DNA of 64,000 nt from Bryobacterales bacterium. GTDB lineage: Bacteria; Acidobacteriota; Terriglobia; Bryobacterales; Bryobacteraceae. The notes under the pieces are model-generated. The model was not told the origin of the DNA, ran no database searches, and was given only the letters and a program-made list of their open reading frames with translations. The stretch lies in the NCBI GenBank assembly GCA_020847975.1, contig JADLBD010000267.1, forward strand, positions 1 through 64,000, written 5' to 3'. Positions within the stretch are counted from its first letter, which is position 1; each line of letters starts with the position of its first letter. Both the position numbers and the translations under genes were made by a program. Shown piece by piece: positions 51,550-61,300 of this stretch.

Positions 51550-53262
51550 ATGTTCCGAATCTCCTTGGCCCCCGTCGACTACCTCATCCTCTCCACCTAC
51601 CTCTGCTTCGTCGTCGGCATCGGCTTCGCCCTCAAGCGCTACATGCGCACCTCCACTGACTTCTTCCTTTCCGGCCGGTCCATCCCCGCCTGGATCACCG
51701 GACTCGCCTTCCTCTCCGCCAACCTCGGCGCCCAGGAAGTCATGGGTATGGCCGCCTCCGGCGCCAAGTACGGCATCGCCACCAGCCACTTCTATTGGGT
51801 GGGAGCCGTCCCGGCCATGGTCTTCGTCGGCATTTTCATGATGCCCTTCTACTACGGCTCGCGTGCCCGCTCCGTGCCGGAGTACCTGAAACTCCGCTTC
51901 GATGAGAAAACCCGCGGCTTCAACGCCATCACCTTCGCCGCCATGACCGTGTTCTCCTCCGGCATCTCGCTTTACGCCATGGGTATCCTGCTCACCGCCC
52001 TGCTGGGCTGGGATTTCAGCGCCTCCATCTGGCTTTCCGCTTTCATCGTTCTCTGCTATATCTTCCTCGGCGGACTTACCTCCGCCATTTACAATGAGGT
52101 GCTCCAGTTCTTCCTGATCGTCGCCGGCTTCCTCCCGCTGGTCTTTCTCGGGCTCAAAGATGTGGGCGGCTGGGACGAACTCGTGATACGACTGCAAGCC
52201 GTATCCGTTTCCCGCGGCTTCGCCCCGGGAGCCTTCACCTCCGCATGGCGCCATCTCGGCAACACCGCCGATAACCCGCTCGGCGTCGAATGGTTCAGCA
52301 TGGTGATGGGGCTCGGATTTGTCCTCTCCTTCGGCTACTGGTGCACGGATTTCCTCGTCGTCCAGCGCGCCATGGCCGCCAAATCCATGGCCGCCGCCCG
52401 CCGTACGCCCCTGATCGCGGCATTCCCGAAGATGCTCTTCCCCTTTCTCGTCATCCTGCCCGGCATGATCGCCATCGCCCTCACCGGCTCGCAGGCTTCC
52501 AACGGATTCCACCTGCCCCCCAAACCCGACGGCTCGCTCAACTACGACATGACCATCCCCCTCATGCTCGGCCACTACTTCCCGCCCGGCATGCTCGGCC
52601 TCGGTCTCACCGCCCTCCTCGCCTCCTTCATGTCCGGAATGGCCGGCAACGTCACCGCCTTCAATACGGTCTGGACCTACGACATCTACCAGTCCTACAT
52701 TCGCAAGAACGCCTCCGACGCCCACTACCTCTGGATGGGCCGCATGACCACCATCTTCGGCATCGTCGCCTCCGTCCTCGCCGCCTACCTCGCCACCCGC
52801 TTCAACAACATCATGGACTTCCTCCAGTTGGTGTTCGCCTTCGTCAACGCTCCCCTCTTCGCCACATTCCTGCTCGGCATGTTCTCCAAGCGCACCACCG
52901 GCCACGGCGCCTTCACAGGCTTACTGTGCGGCACCCTCGCCGCCGCCCTCCACCACGGCCTCACCCTGCCCAAAGGCTCGATCGCCGGCATCAAAGGTGG
53001 CTGGCTCACGGTTCTGCATGGCTATCCGTCCGAGATGGCGCAGAACTTCTGGACCGCTACCTGGGCGTGGGTAGCCTGCTTCGTCATCACCATCGCCGTC
53101 AGCCGCCTCAGCGCCCCGAAGGCGGAAGGCGAACTGAAGGGCCTCGTCTATTCCCTCACGCCGAAACCGGAGGCCGAAAACGTCCCCTGGTTCGAACGCC
53201 CCGGACCGCTGGGTGTAGTGATCCTGGGGTTAGTGGCGATTCTCAATATCATCTTCTGGTAG
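51550..53262 (+). CDS. Sodium:solute symporter (SSF family)
   Basis: 570 residues with about 13-14 membrane helices. SSF signatures are FFLSGRSIPAWITGLAFLSA, YKLR-like YLKLRFDEKTRGFNA and GLGLTALLASFMSGMAGNVT, with the residues that line the Na2 site (AxxASxxS pattern). It couples sodium entry to uptake of a sugar or organic acid. The neighbouring fucosidase, divergently placed, makes L-fucose a reasonable but unproven substrate. Its 3' end overlaps the convergent SIR2-like gene by 14 bases. Confidence 0.9.
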   Translation: MFRISLAPVDYLILSTYLCFVVGIGFALKRYMRTSTDFFLSGRSIPAWITGLAFLSANLGAQEVMGMAASGAKYGIATSHFYWVGAVPAMVFVGIFMMPFYYGSRARSVPEYLKLRFDEKTRGFNAITFAAMTVFSSGISLYAMGILLTALLGWDFSASIWLSAFIVLCYIFLGGLTSAIYNEVLQFFLIVAGFLPLVFLGLKDVGGWDELVIRLQAVSVSRGFAPGAFTSAWRHLGNTADNPLGVEWFSMVMGLGFVLSFGYWCTDFLVVQRAMAAKSMAAARRTPLIAAFPKMLFPFLVILPGMIAIALTGSQASNGFHLPPKPDGSLNYDMTIPLMLGHYFPPGMLGLGLTALLASFMSGMAGNVTAFNTVWTYDIYQSYIRKNASDAHYLWMGRMTTIFGIVASVLAAYLATRFNNIMDFLQLVFAFVNAPLFATFLLGMFSKRTTGHGAFTGLLCGTLAAALHHGLTLPKGSIAGIKGGWLTVLHGYPSEMAQNFWTATWAWVACFVITIAVSRLSAPKAEGELKGLVYSLTPKPEAENVPWFERPGPLGVVILGLVAILNIIFW

Positions 53263-54247
53263 TGTTGCACTGTGCCGGCTGCACTGGCCCCATGAAGCAA
53301 ATCGACTCGGCGGCGGGGAATACCTCCCCGATATTCCGGCAATCGCCCGATCGGCTGTAGAACTCCACTCGTAAGGGAAGATCGGCTTTGCGCCTGCTCA
53401 TGCCTTCCCTGAAGAAAAACCTGCCGTACATGTCTTCCTTCGGAAAGCTGTACCCGAGAACGACAACCCGTTCAGCCGTCTTGATGGCATTGGCGAGTGT
53501 CTTCCATTGTTCGCGAACAACGTCAAATACTTGCCTCGCCCCATACCGCTCCGCCACTTCGAATATCAACTCGCTCTTCAGGGGGACCGCCCCTAGGAGG
53601 AGTGGGTCTTCTTCACCCGCCAGAACGCTTCCACAGTCCAATGAGGTCATTGCCGGCTCCCCATCGACTAGGCGGTGCCAAGCGTGCTTCAGTTTAATGA
53701 TGTCCCACGAAGCCGAGCCGTGAGGCTTTGCGAACCTTATGAACCCTGAAGGTTCAACTGGATCGAGATCCTTGCCGTGTCGCAAGCGCACACTTGACAC
53801 ATTGCGCACCACGCGTTCGATAACTGTGTCGTAGTTGAAGGAAATCAGCGTATCCCCGGCCTGCATCTGTTTTGCAATCGTCACCGCGGTGCATGGGTCG
53901 TCTCGGTCTATGCTTTCTGCAAGTACATCACACGATCGACCATAGAATCGCAAGAGCGCGCTCTTCAATTCCTGAACTACCCTGCCACGAGGGTTACCCC
54001 AGGGTATCTGAAAATCATGTGGGAACTTCGCATGAAGGTCGATGCAGGTCCACAGTTCTTCGAGCCCGACTTTGTTTACGGTCCGACTAAGATGATTAAT
54101 AACTTTTTCAATCTCCTCATACTCCACGCTCCAACCTGGAATCGTCATAAGCGCAGTAACAAAGTCTTCGGAAATTGGTGGGGGAGCTTTGTGCTCCTGC
54201 AATGTACCCAGAGTAAAGCCAGCCCCAACGATAAATACCGTGGCCAT
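53249..54247 (-). CDS. SIR2-like NAD-hydrolase-fold protein, probable defence gene
   Basis: 332 residues. SIR2_2-type motifs are seen: N-terminal VFIVGAGFTLGT (NAD-binding GAG), TLISFNYDTVIERVV (the SFNYD block typical of prokaryotic SIR2-like proteins), FAKPHGSASW (catalytic His) and VVVLGYSFPKED. No second domain follows, so it is a stand-alone form. Such domains deplete NAD in anti-phage systems (Thoeris ThsA, DSR, SIR2-HerA). No HerA, TIR or Argonaute partner is next to it. Base composition is lower than its neighbours: by my count the lines at 53821 and 54061 have 29 and 24 G+C out of 60. The start has TAGAAT eight bases before it. Confidence 0.8.
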   Translation of the reverse strand: MATVFIVGAGFTLGTLQEHKAPPPISEDFVTALMTIPGWSVEYEEIEKVINHLSRTVNKVGLEELWTCIDLHAKFPHDFQIPWGNPRGRVVQELKSALLRFYGRSCDVLAESIDRDDPCTAVTIAKQMQAGDTLISFNYDTVIERVVRNVSSVRLRHGKDLDPVEPSGFIRFAKPHGSASWDIIKLKHAWHRLVDGEPAMTSLDCGSVLAGEEDPLLLGAVPLKSELIFEVAERYGARQVFDVVREQWKTLANAIKTAERVVVLGYSFPKEDMYGRFFFREGMSRRKADLPLRVEFYSRSGDCRNIGEVFPAAESICFMGPVQPAQCNTTRR

Positions 54248-54255
54248 CGCAACTT

Positions 54256-54261
54256 ATTCTA
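54256..54261 (-). promoter_or_regulatory. -10-like TAGAAT, leaderless position
   Basis: On the minus strand TAGAAT lies eight bases before ATG 54247 of the SIR2-like gene, and no Shine-Dalgarno is present. Confidence 0.4.
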
Positions 54262-54277
54262 ATTCATCAGCGGCCAC

Positions 54278-55366
54278 TCACCCCCGCCGATACCCGGCCA
54301 GAAGCTCATCCCGCAATTCCACCCCATGCCCCGCCCGCGAAGGAGCAATCGCATCCCCATTCTCAAACCGCAGCGGCTCAACCAGGAACCGCTCCAGACC
54401 GAACCCATGCACCTCCAGATACGAAGCGTTAGGCACTGCGGCCAGCAGGTGAACGTGCAAATCGTGAACGCCGTGCGACGTTGCCGGCAAATGGCAAGCG
54501 TGAGCGATCTTCGCCACCTGCATCCACGGCGTAACGCCGCCAAGGTTGGCCACATCCGGCTCGGGAAACGCGATCCCGCCTTCCCGGATCATCCGGTCAA
54601 ATTCCGAAACCGTGTGCAGGTTCTCTCCCGCGGCTAAGGGCAGCCCCCCTTCGATAGCAATCCGCGCGTAACCTTCCACATCATCGGGAACAGTAGGCTC
54701 CTCCAGCCAAATCAGATCGAATGGCTGCAACGCACGCGCGGCGCGGATCGCCTCGTCCGTGCGCCAGCGGCAGTTCGCATCCACCATCAGCGGAAACCCG
54801 AAACCAACCACAGACCGTACCATCCGAATCCGCTCCACGTCTTCGGCAAGAACCTCGCGACCCACTTTCACCTTGATCGCCCGGAATCAGGCCTCGAGAA
54901 ACCCGGCCGTCTGATTGCGGAGTTGCTCCTCCGAAAAATGCAGGTCGACCCCACCGGCATAGGCGCGGACGCGATCCGACACCCCCCCCAGCATCCGCCA
55001 CAAAGGCTCTCCCGCCGCCTTCGCCTTAATGTCCCAAAGCGCAATATCAAGCGCCGCCATCGCAAAGGACGCCACGCCCCCGCGGCCGACCCAATGAATC
55101 GCCCACCACATCTGCTCCCACAACTGCTCTGTCCGAACCGGATCGCTGCCCGTGAGCAGCGGCGCGAGGTCGTGCACGATCATTGCCAGGATCGCCGCCC
55201 CGCCGCGTCCTACGGTGTAGGTGTACCCCAAGCCGGAAATTCCCTGGTCTGTGCGAACCCGAACCGTCACCAATTCAAAATCCGCCATCTCTCCGTGAGT
55301 GGAGTCCGACAAAACCTGCGGCAAGGGAATGCGGTAAAGAGCCGCATCGATCGAAGCAATCTGCAT
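54278..55366 (-). pseudogene. Enolase-superfamily (mandelate racemase/dehydratase) gene with one in-frame UGA
   Basis: From ATG 55366 the frame runs through the capping domain (IASIDAALYRIPLPQVLSDS, AALDIALWDIKAKAAGEPLW) to TGA at 54887-54889, then continues in the same frame with FRAIKVKVGRE and the full barrel. Catalytic K-x-K (IKVKVG), metal Asp/Glu/Glu (VDANCRW, WLEEP, AAGENLH) and the His block (SHGVHDLHVH) are all present. In relatives the residue before FRAIK is Gly (GFRAIK), so GGA to TGA is the likely change. Without the stop the protein would have 362 residues, a normal length. The start overlaps the upstream stop (ATGA). The enzyme would dehydrate or epimerise an acid sugar. Confidence 0.85.
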
Positions 55367-58281
55367 CACCGGTACCGTACCCAGATCGGGCTCGACCACG
55401 CCAACTCACCATTCTTCTGCTCCACGCGCACGTAATACCAGTGCTCGCCCGCGCCGGCCGAATTGTCCGCATACTCGAAGTCCACGTCGCGCTTGCCCGG
55501 CGACACCTTGTAGATATACGCCGCATCGCGAATCAGGTGCACCGCCTCCACCGCGTCCGTACCCCGCACCTTCACCCGGATCTTCTGCGGCGCCGCGGCC
55601 GTGAAATCGTCGCCCATGAAGTGGCCGCCCATCCAGAATTCGAGCACGATATTGTCCGTGGCGCCGTAGGTGTGCCGCTTGCCGATCGCCTCGAAGATCG
55701 CCTGCCGGCTCATGGCCGGGGTATACACCATCGCGTAGGAGATGTGCGTTGAGTAATGATCGGAACTCGCGATCACGCCCAGACGGTATCCTTTTTTCCA
55801 GGCGTTCCACACCAGGCCCGCCTCCTGATACCCGCCCGGCATCTTCCTTTCCTGCCCGTCGTGAACGCCCCGCGGCACGTTCCGCGCCTCGGAACTGTAC
55901 CGGGCCCCCTGATAGATCTCCACCACCGGCTCGAGTTTGGGGTCGCTCTTGTCCTTCCAGTCCGTTCCCATGCTATTCGTCGCCGAGGTGTGCGGAATCG
56001 AAAGTCCGCCGTCCTTGCGCAGTTCTTCGTAGAGGAGGTAGGTGTCGTTGCGGATCCCCCCGCCGAAACTCGCGCTATTGAACGTCAACAGTTCACCGTC
56101 CGGGCTGTCCGGCAGCATGAACTTCGGATCGATCCGCTGGAAGAACGGGATCACCCGGTAATTCCGCTGCGTATGGATGATGTTGCGGTGCCCGAACGGG
56201 TTCCCCAGGTTGCGCTCGTATGCGTAGAGCGGCACGAAGCGCTGCGGGAAATGGTACATATCCGTCATCTTCTGCGTGATGAAATTCCAGTAGTCCGTGC
56301 CGCCGCCCTGATGATCGGTGGACGCCCCGAAATCCATTGCCGCGGCGTCGATCATGTAGCGGTAAAACTCCGGGAGCGTGCCGTCGTCGACCCCCCCAAC
56401 GTCCTGCGAGAGTTCCGTGTGCCGGTGCAGATCGCCGCGCACGATTCGCAATTGCGTTCCGCTCACGGTGACCCGGTGCGCCCGAATCGCCGCCACATCC
56501 CGGGCCTCGGCCGTCGCCGGCGCGGATGCAGGCGGCCTCGCCCGAGCCTCCAGCACCGGCGCCGCGCCCGCTGCCGGCAGCGGCAGCGAGCCCGCGATCA
56601 CCCTTCCCGCTCTTGGCCGGCTCGCGAAATCATACTCGCGGCTCTCCGACGGCCAGAACGCCCACAGCCTTCCCTTCGCCGCCGCCAGGCTCATGCGCGT
56701 GCTTTTCCGAGTCCAGCTATTGGGCAGCAGCACCGGGTCCGTCCACCGCGCGCCGTCAAGACGCGTCAGGTACGTCTCCCAATAGGTGCTCGGGCGGTAG
56801 CCCAGGCGGCTGTAACGCCGCTTGAGAGCGAGCCATAGGTTGCCGTTGGGGTCCACGGCCAGCAAGGGATCGCTGAGGCTCGAACTGCCGCGCTCCAGCG
56901 TATCGTCGAACCGTACCGCGGGGGAGGCCTTCCACTCTTGCCCGTCCAGACATACCACTTCGATATGGCGCGGTCCGCCCAGCGGCTTTCCCGGAGCGTT
57001 TTTCCCGAGCGCCCAACCCAGGTCCTTGCCCCAATTCTCCGCATCCGTCTCCCACGCCACCCACGGCCGGTTGCCGGCATCGACGGCCACTGTCGCGTAC
57101 GCCTCGAACCGCGGCGAAGCAGCCAGGGCCACTTCTCCCGAAAACCCGGTCCCAGGCGTGTAACTGCGCGCATATACGTCGTAGCTCGTGTTGTAGCGGT
57201 CCCAGGCGATCCAGACTTTCCCATCGCTTCCGCTCGCTACCGCCGGGAGCCAGTCATCGTGCTGCGAATCTGTTACCTTCAGAATCTCCGACCACTGGCC
57301 GGCTTTCAAATAGCGCATGCGGATCTGCGACACGCGCCCTGCCAACGCCTGCCAAACCACGTAGATCGTTCCGTCAGGCGCTCGCGAGATAGCCGGTTCG
57401 ATATCCGGCGTTGTCTCCGCACTCACCTTCACCTTCGAACCCCATTCGTTGTCCAGCCACGGCATCGCCCAGATGTCCCAATTGCCGTCCGTCTGCTCCG
57501 ACCAGATCAGCCATGCTTTCCCGCTTGAATCCGTCGCCGCTTGCGGACGCCACAGATCCTCCCACGCATGCCCCACATTGATCAGCCGGGTCCACTGGCC
57601 GTTCTGATAGCGCCGGAAGTTCAACTCCTCGCGCCGGTCGTGATAGCTCGACCAGACCGCGAAGAGCGCGCCGTCCGCGCTCGCGCCCAGGGCGGGGAAA
57701 TCGTGCTGCCGCAGCATCGTGCCCGAAAGATCCGTCTCCGCCGGCACGCGTCGCACTTCCATCCTCCCGCCCAGGCACTTCGTCACGCCCAGCGCCATCG
57801 GCGCAAATTCGCAGGCGCCTTGCGTTGTCTGCACGCTCAGACGCGTCGCTTCCGTGCCGCGCCCCCGGATCAACAGCCCTTTGGGCAACACCATCCTGCT
57901 TCTTGCCGCGGCGCCCTCCACGGGAGAACTCGAGAGAATCTGTTCCACCTTGGTCCGCGCCACCCAACCACCTTGCGGCAATACCCGATCCGGCAGTTCG
58001 AAGCGATATCCTTTCAGGTTCCAGATATCGCCCGCGGAGATTTGCAGACTGCCGTCCCATGCCGCGGGCTCGCCGTCGCCCACCCCCATCAGCACCAGTA
58101 CTTCCCACAACTCTTCCTCCGGCGTGCCGCCGGGTTCGGACGCCCACGCGCCTCCATACGCCAGGTCCTGCGCCGCGCGCTGCGCTTCATTGGTGGGAGC
58201 CGGCTGTTGGGCGCTCATCCAAACCGCGCCCGCGGCGGCGATTGCCAGCGCCAGAACGGTTGCCATCCGGGGCTTTGTCAT
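55366..58281 (-). CDS. Secreted beta-propeller protein with C-terminal PHP-type metal-hydrolase (DUF3604)
   Basis: 971 residues with a signal peptide (VLALAIAAAGAVWMSAQQ). Residues about 190-590 contain repeated sheet blades with Asp-rich turns (FAVWSSYHDRREELNFRRYQ, AWLIWSEQTDGNWDIWAMP, IYVVWQALAGRVSQIRMRYL, VWIAWDRYNTSYDVYAR). From about 630 there is a PHP/DUF3604 domain: GDLHRHTELSQDVGGVDDGT (metal His/His), DFGASTDHQGGG, and later GVIASSDHYSTH. The domain is predicted to be a metal phosphoesterase or hydrolase. Its TGA overlaps the dehydratase ATG by 4 bases, so the two are translated together. The start has TAGAAT six bases upstream. Confidence 0.8.
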   Translation of the reverse strand: MTKPRMATVLALAIAAAGAVWMSAQQPAPTNEAQRAAQDLAYGGAWASEPGGTPEEELWEVLVLMGVGDGEPAAWDGSLQISAGDIWNLKGYRFELPDRVLPQGGWVARTKVEQILSSSPVEGAAARSRMVLPKGLLIRGRGTEATRLSVQTTQGACEFAPMALGVTKCLGGRMEVRRVPAETDLSGTMLRQHDFPALGASADGALFAVWSSYHDRREELNFRRYQNGQWTRLINVGHAWEDLWRPQAATDSSGKAWLIWSEQTDGNWDIWAMPWLDNEWGSKVKVSAETTPDIEPAISRAPDGTIYVVWQALAGRVSQIRMRYLKAGQWSEILKVTDSQHDDWLPAVASGSDGKVWIAWDRYNTSYDVYARSYTPGTGFSGEVALAASPRFEAYATVAVDAGNRPWVAWETDAENWGKDLGWALGKNAPGKPLGGPRHIEVVCLDGQEWKASPAVRFDDTLERGSSSLSDPLLAVDPNGNLWLALKRRYSRLGYRPSTYWETYLTRLDGARWTDPVLLPNSWTRKSTRMSLAAAKGRLWAFWPSESREYDFASRPRAGRVIAGSLPLPAAGAAPVLEARARPPASAPATAEARDVAAIRAHRVTVSGTQLRIVRGDLHRHTELSQDVGGVDDGTLPEFYRYMIDAAAMDFGASTDHQGGGTDYWNFITQKMTDMYHFPQRFVPLYAYERNLGNPFGHRNIIHTQRNYRVIPFFQRIDPKFMLPDSPDGELLTFNSASFGGGIRNDTYLLYEELRKDGGLSIPHTSATNSMGTDWKDKSDPKLEPVVEIYQGARYSSEARNVPRGVHDGQERKMPGGYQEAGLVWNAWKKGYRLGVIASSDHYSTHISYAMVYTPAMSRQAIFEAIGKRHTYGATDNIVLEFWMGGHFMGDDFTAAAPQKIRVKVRGTDAVEAVHLIRDAAYIYKVSPGKRDVDFEYADNSAGAGEHWYYVRVEQKNGELAWSSPIWVRYR

Positions 58282-58287
58282 GTGGCC

Positions 58288-58293
58288 ATTCTA
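58288..58293 (-). promoter_or_regulatory. -10-like TAGAAT, leaderless position
   Basis: On the minus strand TAGAAT lies six bases before ATG 58281. No Shine-Dalgarno is present between them. The -35 region is not convincing. Confidence 0.4.
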
Positions 58294-58347
58294 TCGCCGC
58301 CATAATTGCCTCGAAGACTGGTCAGAAAGCGCGCTCGGCCGCTGCTC

Positions 58348-61300
58348 CTAGAATCGAACTTTCATGCTGAGCTGCATCACCCGGCTCGGGGGAGATGAGA
58401 GATTGCGGCCGAAGTTGACGTTGTTGATGCGGTTTTCCGGCGCGCTGAAGTTCCGGTGATTGAAGAAGTTCGTGCCGTCCGCGCGAATGTCCATCTGTAC
58501 GCGCTCGCTCAGCCGGAACGGCTTAGCCACGCTCAGATTCCACAGGCTTATGGCCGGCGAGCGGAACGTGCCGCGGCCCAGGTTGCCGCCGCGGACCATC
58601 GAATAGGGAAGCGGAGCCTTTGTCGTCGAAAGGGGCGTCACCACGATGCCCGTGCCATCGATAGGTGTCACAAACGTCCGCCAGTTCCCCGTTACCGGGT
58701 CCAGGCTCAGCTTGCCCCCGCTTCGGTAGTCCGGGCGGTCGGTGGCCGCTATCCCATCTCCGTTGCTGTCCACGCCGGTAAGGATGCTGAACGGCAGTCC
58801 GGATTGCCACATCGACACGCCCGCGATTCGCCAGCCTTCGACGAAGCGGTGGCCCGGCGTCTGCCAGACATAGTGGATCACGAACCGGTGGGGCACTTCA
58901 GTCAAGGTTCGCGAGTAATCCGCCCGCAGGTTGGTCATGACTTGCACGCGATAGATCGGATCACCTGTGACGCCCAGGCTCTTACTCCAGGTGTAGTTGG
59001 CGCCAATCAGCAGCCCGCGCGAAAAACGGCGATCGAACTTCACGTAGCCTGCGTTGTAGTTGCTGTATCCCACCGAGTCCGTCACCATGCGCACGCCCCA
59101 TTCCGGATGCAGCCGGCGCTGGTTGACACCCGGAATCACGCTGGAATTTCCGGCGGCAATGACACGTTGAGCCTGCTCTGCCGTCAGACTGGCTGGGTTA
59201 CGATCGCCAATCAGGTTCAGATGATAGGTGCGGCTGCCCATGTATCCGAGTTCCACAACATGGACGCCCGCAAACTCGCGCTGCACCGAGAAGGCATAGA
59301 AATGCGTAGCCGGATTCTTTCCGCTGGTGGCGTAGTTGTTGTAAGCGGCTCTCGGATCGAATCCCGGCGCTGCTCTGGCAGGCAGCGCGGGGTACTCGTT
59401 GATCAGTTGCGAGGCGTCCAGAGAGACCGCCGTGCTATAGGGATAGTTGTTCTCCACCCCGAGAAATCCGGAGGTCTGTTCGTAGAGAAGGCTGTATGCC
59501 ACACCGAAACCGCCGCGAACCACCGTGGCATGGTCTCCAATCACACGACGCAGCCAGCCCTCCTCCGCTACGGGGCTGTATGCAAGTCCGAGCCTTGGGG
59601 CGAGGTCATTGCGATCAGGCCGCACCGGCGGCTGCACGCCGCCCGTCACCATTTCCGGCGTTGCGGCTCCGAACAAACCCTCAGGGACATTTGCGATCTG
59701 GTAGCGGGCGCCAATGTTCAGTATCAGACTGGGACGGATTTTGAAATCATCCTGCACGAAGTAGTTCTGCCGGATGGAAAGAATGTTGCCGTAGAAGGGC
59801 CGAAGACGCAGCACGGCGCTGTCTGCCCGGTTATTGAAGAAATTCGGGAAGGCGTTGAAGGTCCACGTGCTCTGCTGGGGCCCGGACATCGTGTCGTCGA
59901 GAAAGATCAGGTGGCCGCCGAACTTGACCGAATGCAGGCCGCGGGTCCACGTCAGGATCTCCTGCGCCTCGTAGCTGTTTCGTGGCCGTACGAAAGGAAC
60001 ACCTGGGTCCGGCCCGAGGTTGAACATGCCGGAGACCGTCGTGCTGACCGTCGAATTTCCTCGGGCCATCACGCTGTCGGCGCGGCGTGATGCCGAAAGC
60101 CGCAACTCGTTGACCAACGCCGTCGTAAACATGTGCGTCTGCCTCAGATTGTGAAGTTGCTGGCGGATGTCTTCGGAAGACGCGAATCTGGCGCCGAAGC
60201 TGTTATTTGTGTTCGGCCAACCTAACGCTACAGGCGCCGCATAGAGTCCGGACTGAAAGCGGTACGAGAGCATGTCCTTATCGGATAAGCGGTGATCGAG
60301 TCTGAGTTGAGGCCTGCGGAGATCGCTGCGGCGTACGATCCCGATGCGCGTAGTGCCGAACTCCACCGGTACCCCGTTCAGGTTGATTGTCCGCACCGAG
60401 TCATATCGCTTGACCTGCCCGTATATCTCCGGAAGAAAGGACAGCGACGAGAGGACCTCGGCGCGAGCCTGCGGTGTCTGGCCGGCCGCAAGGGGAACCT
60501 TCTCGAGCACGCCATATCCCGAGGGCGTTGGAATCGTCACCGCAGCAATACCATTGGCGCTGATCCCCTCGCGATGGGAAACGTTCTGATGCTGCACGAA
60601 GAAGAACGTGCGGTCCTTTCGAATGGGCCCGCCTGCGTTTACTCCTGCCTGGTGCTCGTTGAAGCGCACGTCCGGAAGACCGGCGTATTTGTTCGCGAGC
60701 GTCTGCGCCGACATCCAGTCCGCCCCATAGTAGTCGTAAACCTCCCCGTGGAACTGATTGTTCCCGCCCCGCGTGAGAACCGACACGTGAGCGCCTAGCC
60801 CGCCGCCGAATTCGGCGGAGAACGAATTGGTGCGGATCTGCACCTCATTCACGGAATCCGGGTTGGAATTGAACGAGACAAATTTGAACTGTGCGTCACG
60901 GTTGTCCATTCCATCGAGCGTGATCTTGTTGAACTCCTGATGCACGCCGTTCGTGCTGTAACGCAAGGACGTGGAGTCTGAACCCGTCATCACTGTACCC
61001 GGGGCGAGCAAGGCCAGATCCGACACCTCCCGCGTTCCGATCAGCGGCACACTGGAGATCACTTCCCGCCCCAGCGTCCGCTCCACGGTAGGGGTAGCCC
61101 TCGAGAGCAGCGCGCCGGCAGTGGAGCCCTCCACCGTAATCGAGGTGGCAGTGCCGGCTACGGTGAGCGCTTCATTGAGGACCACTTCCTGGGCGGTAGA
61201 AAGTAAGATCCCCTCTAAGCGGATCGATTCGAACCCATCCTTCGAATACTCGAGAGTGTATGTGCCTGGCTCGAGGCCCACAAACCGGTACACGCCTGCC

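Noticed and set aside
54887-54889. UGA as a selenocysteine codon in the dehydratase
   Set aside because: The position is a conserved Gly just before the barrel, not a Cys/redox site, and I saw no obvious hairpin designed for it. A point mutation or sequencing error is simpler.
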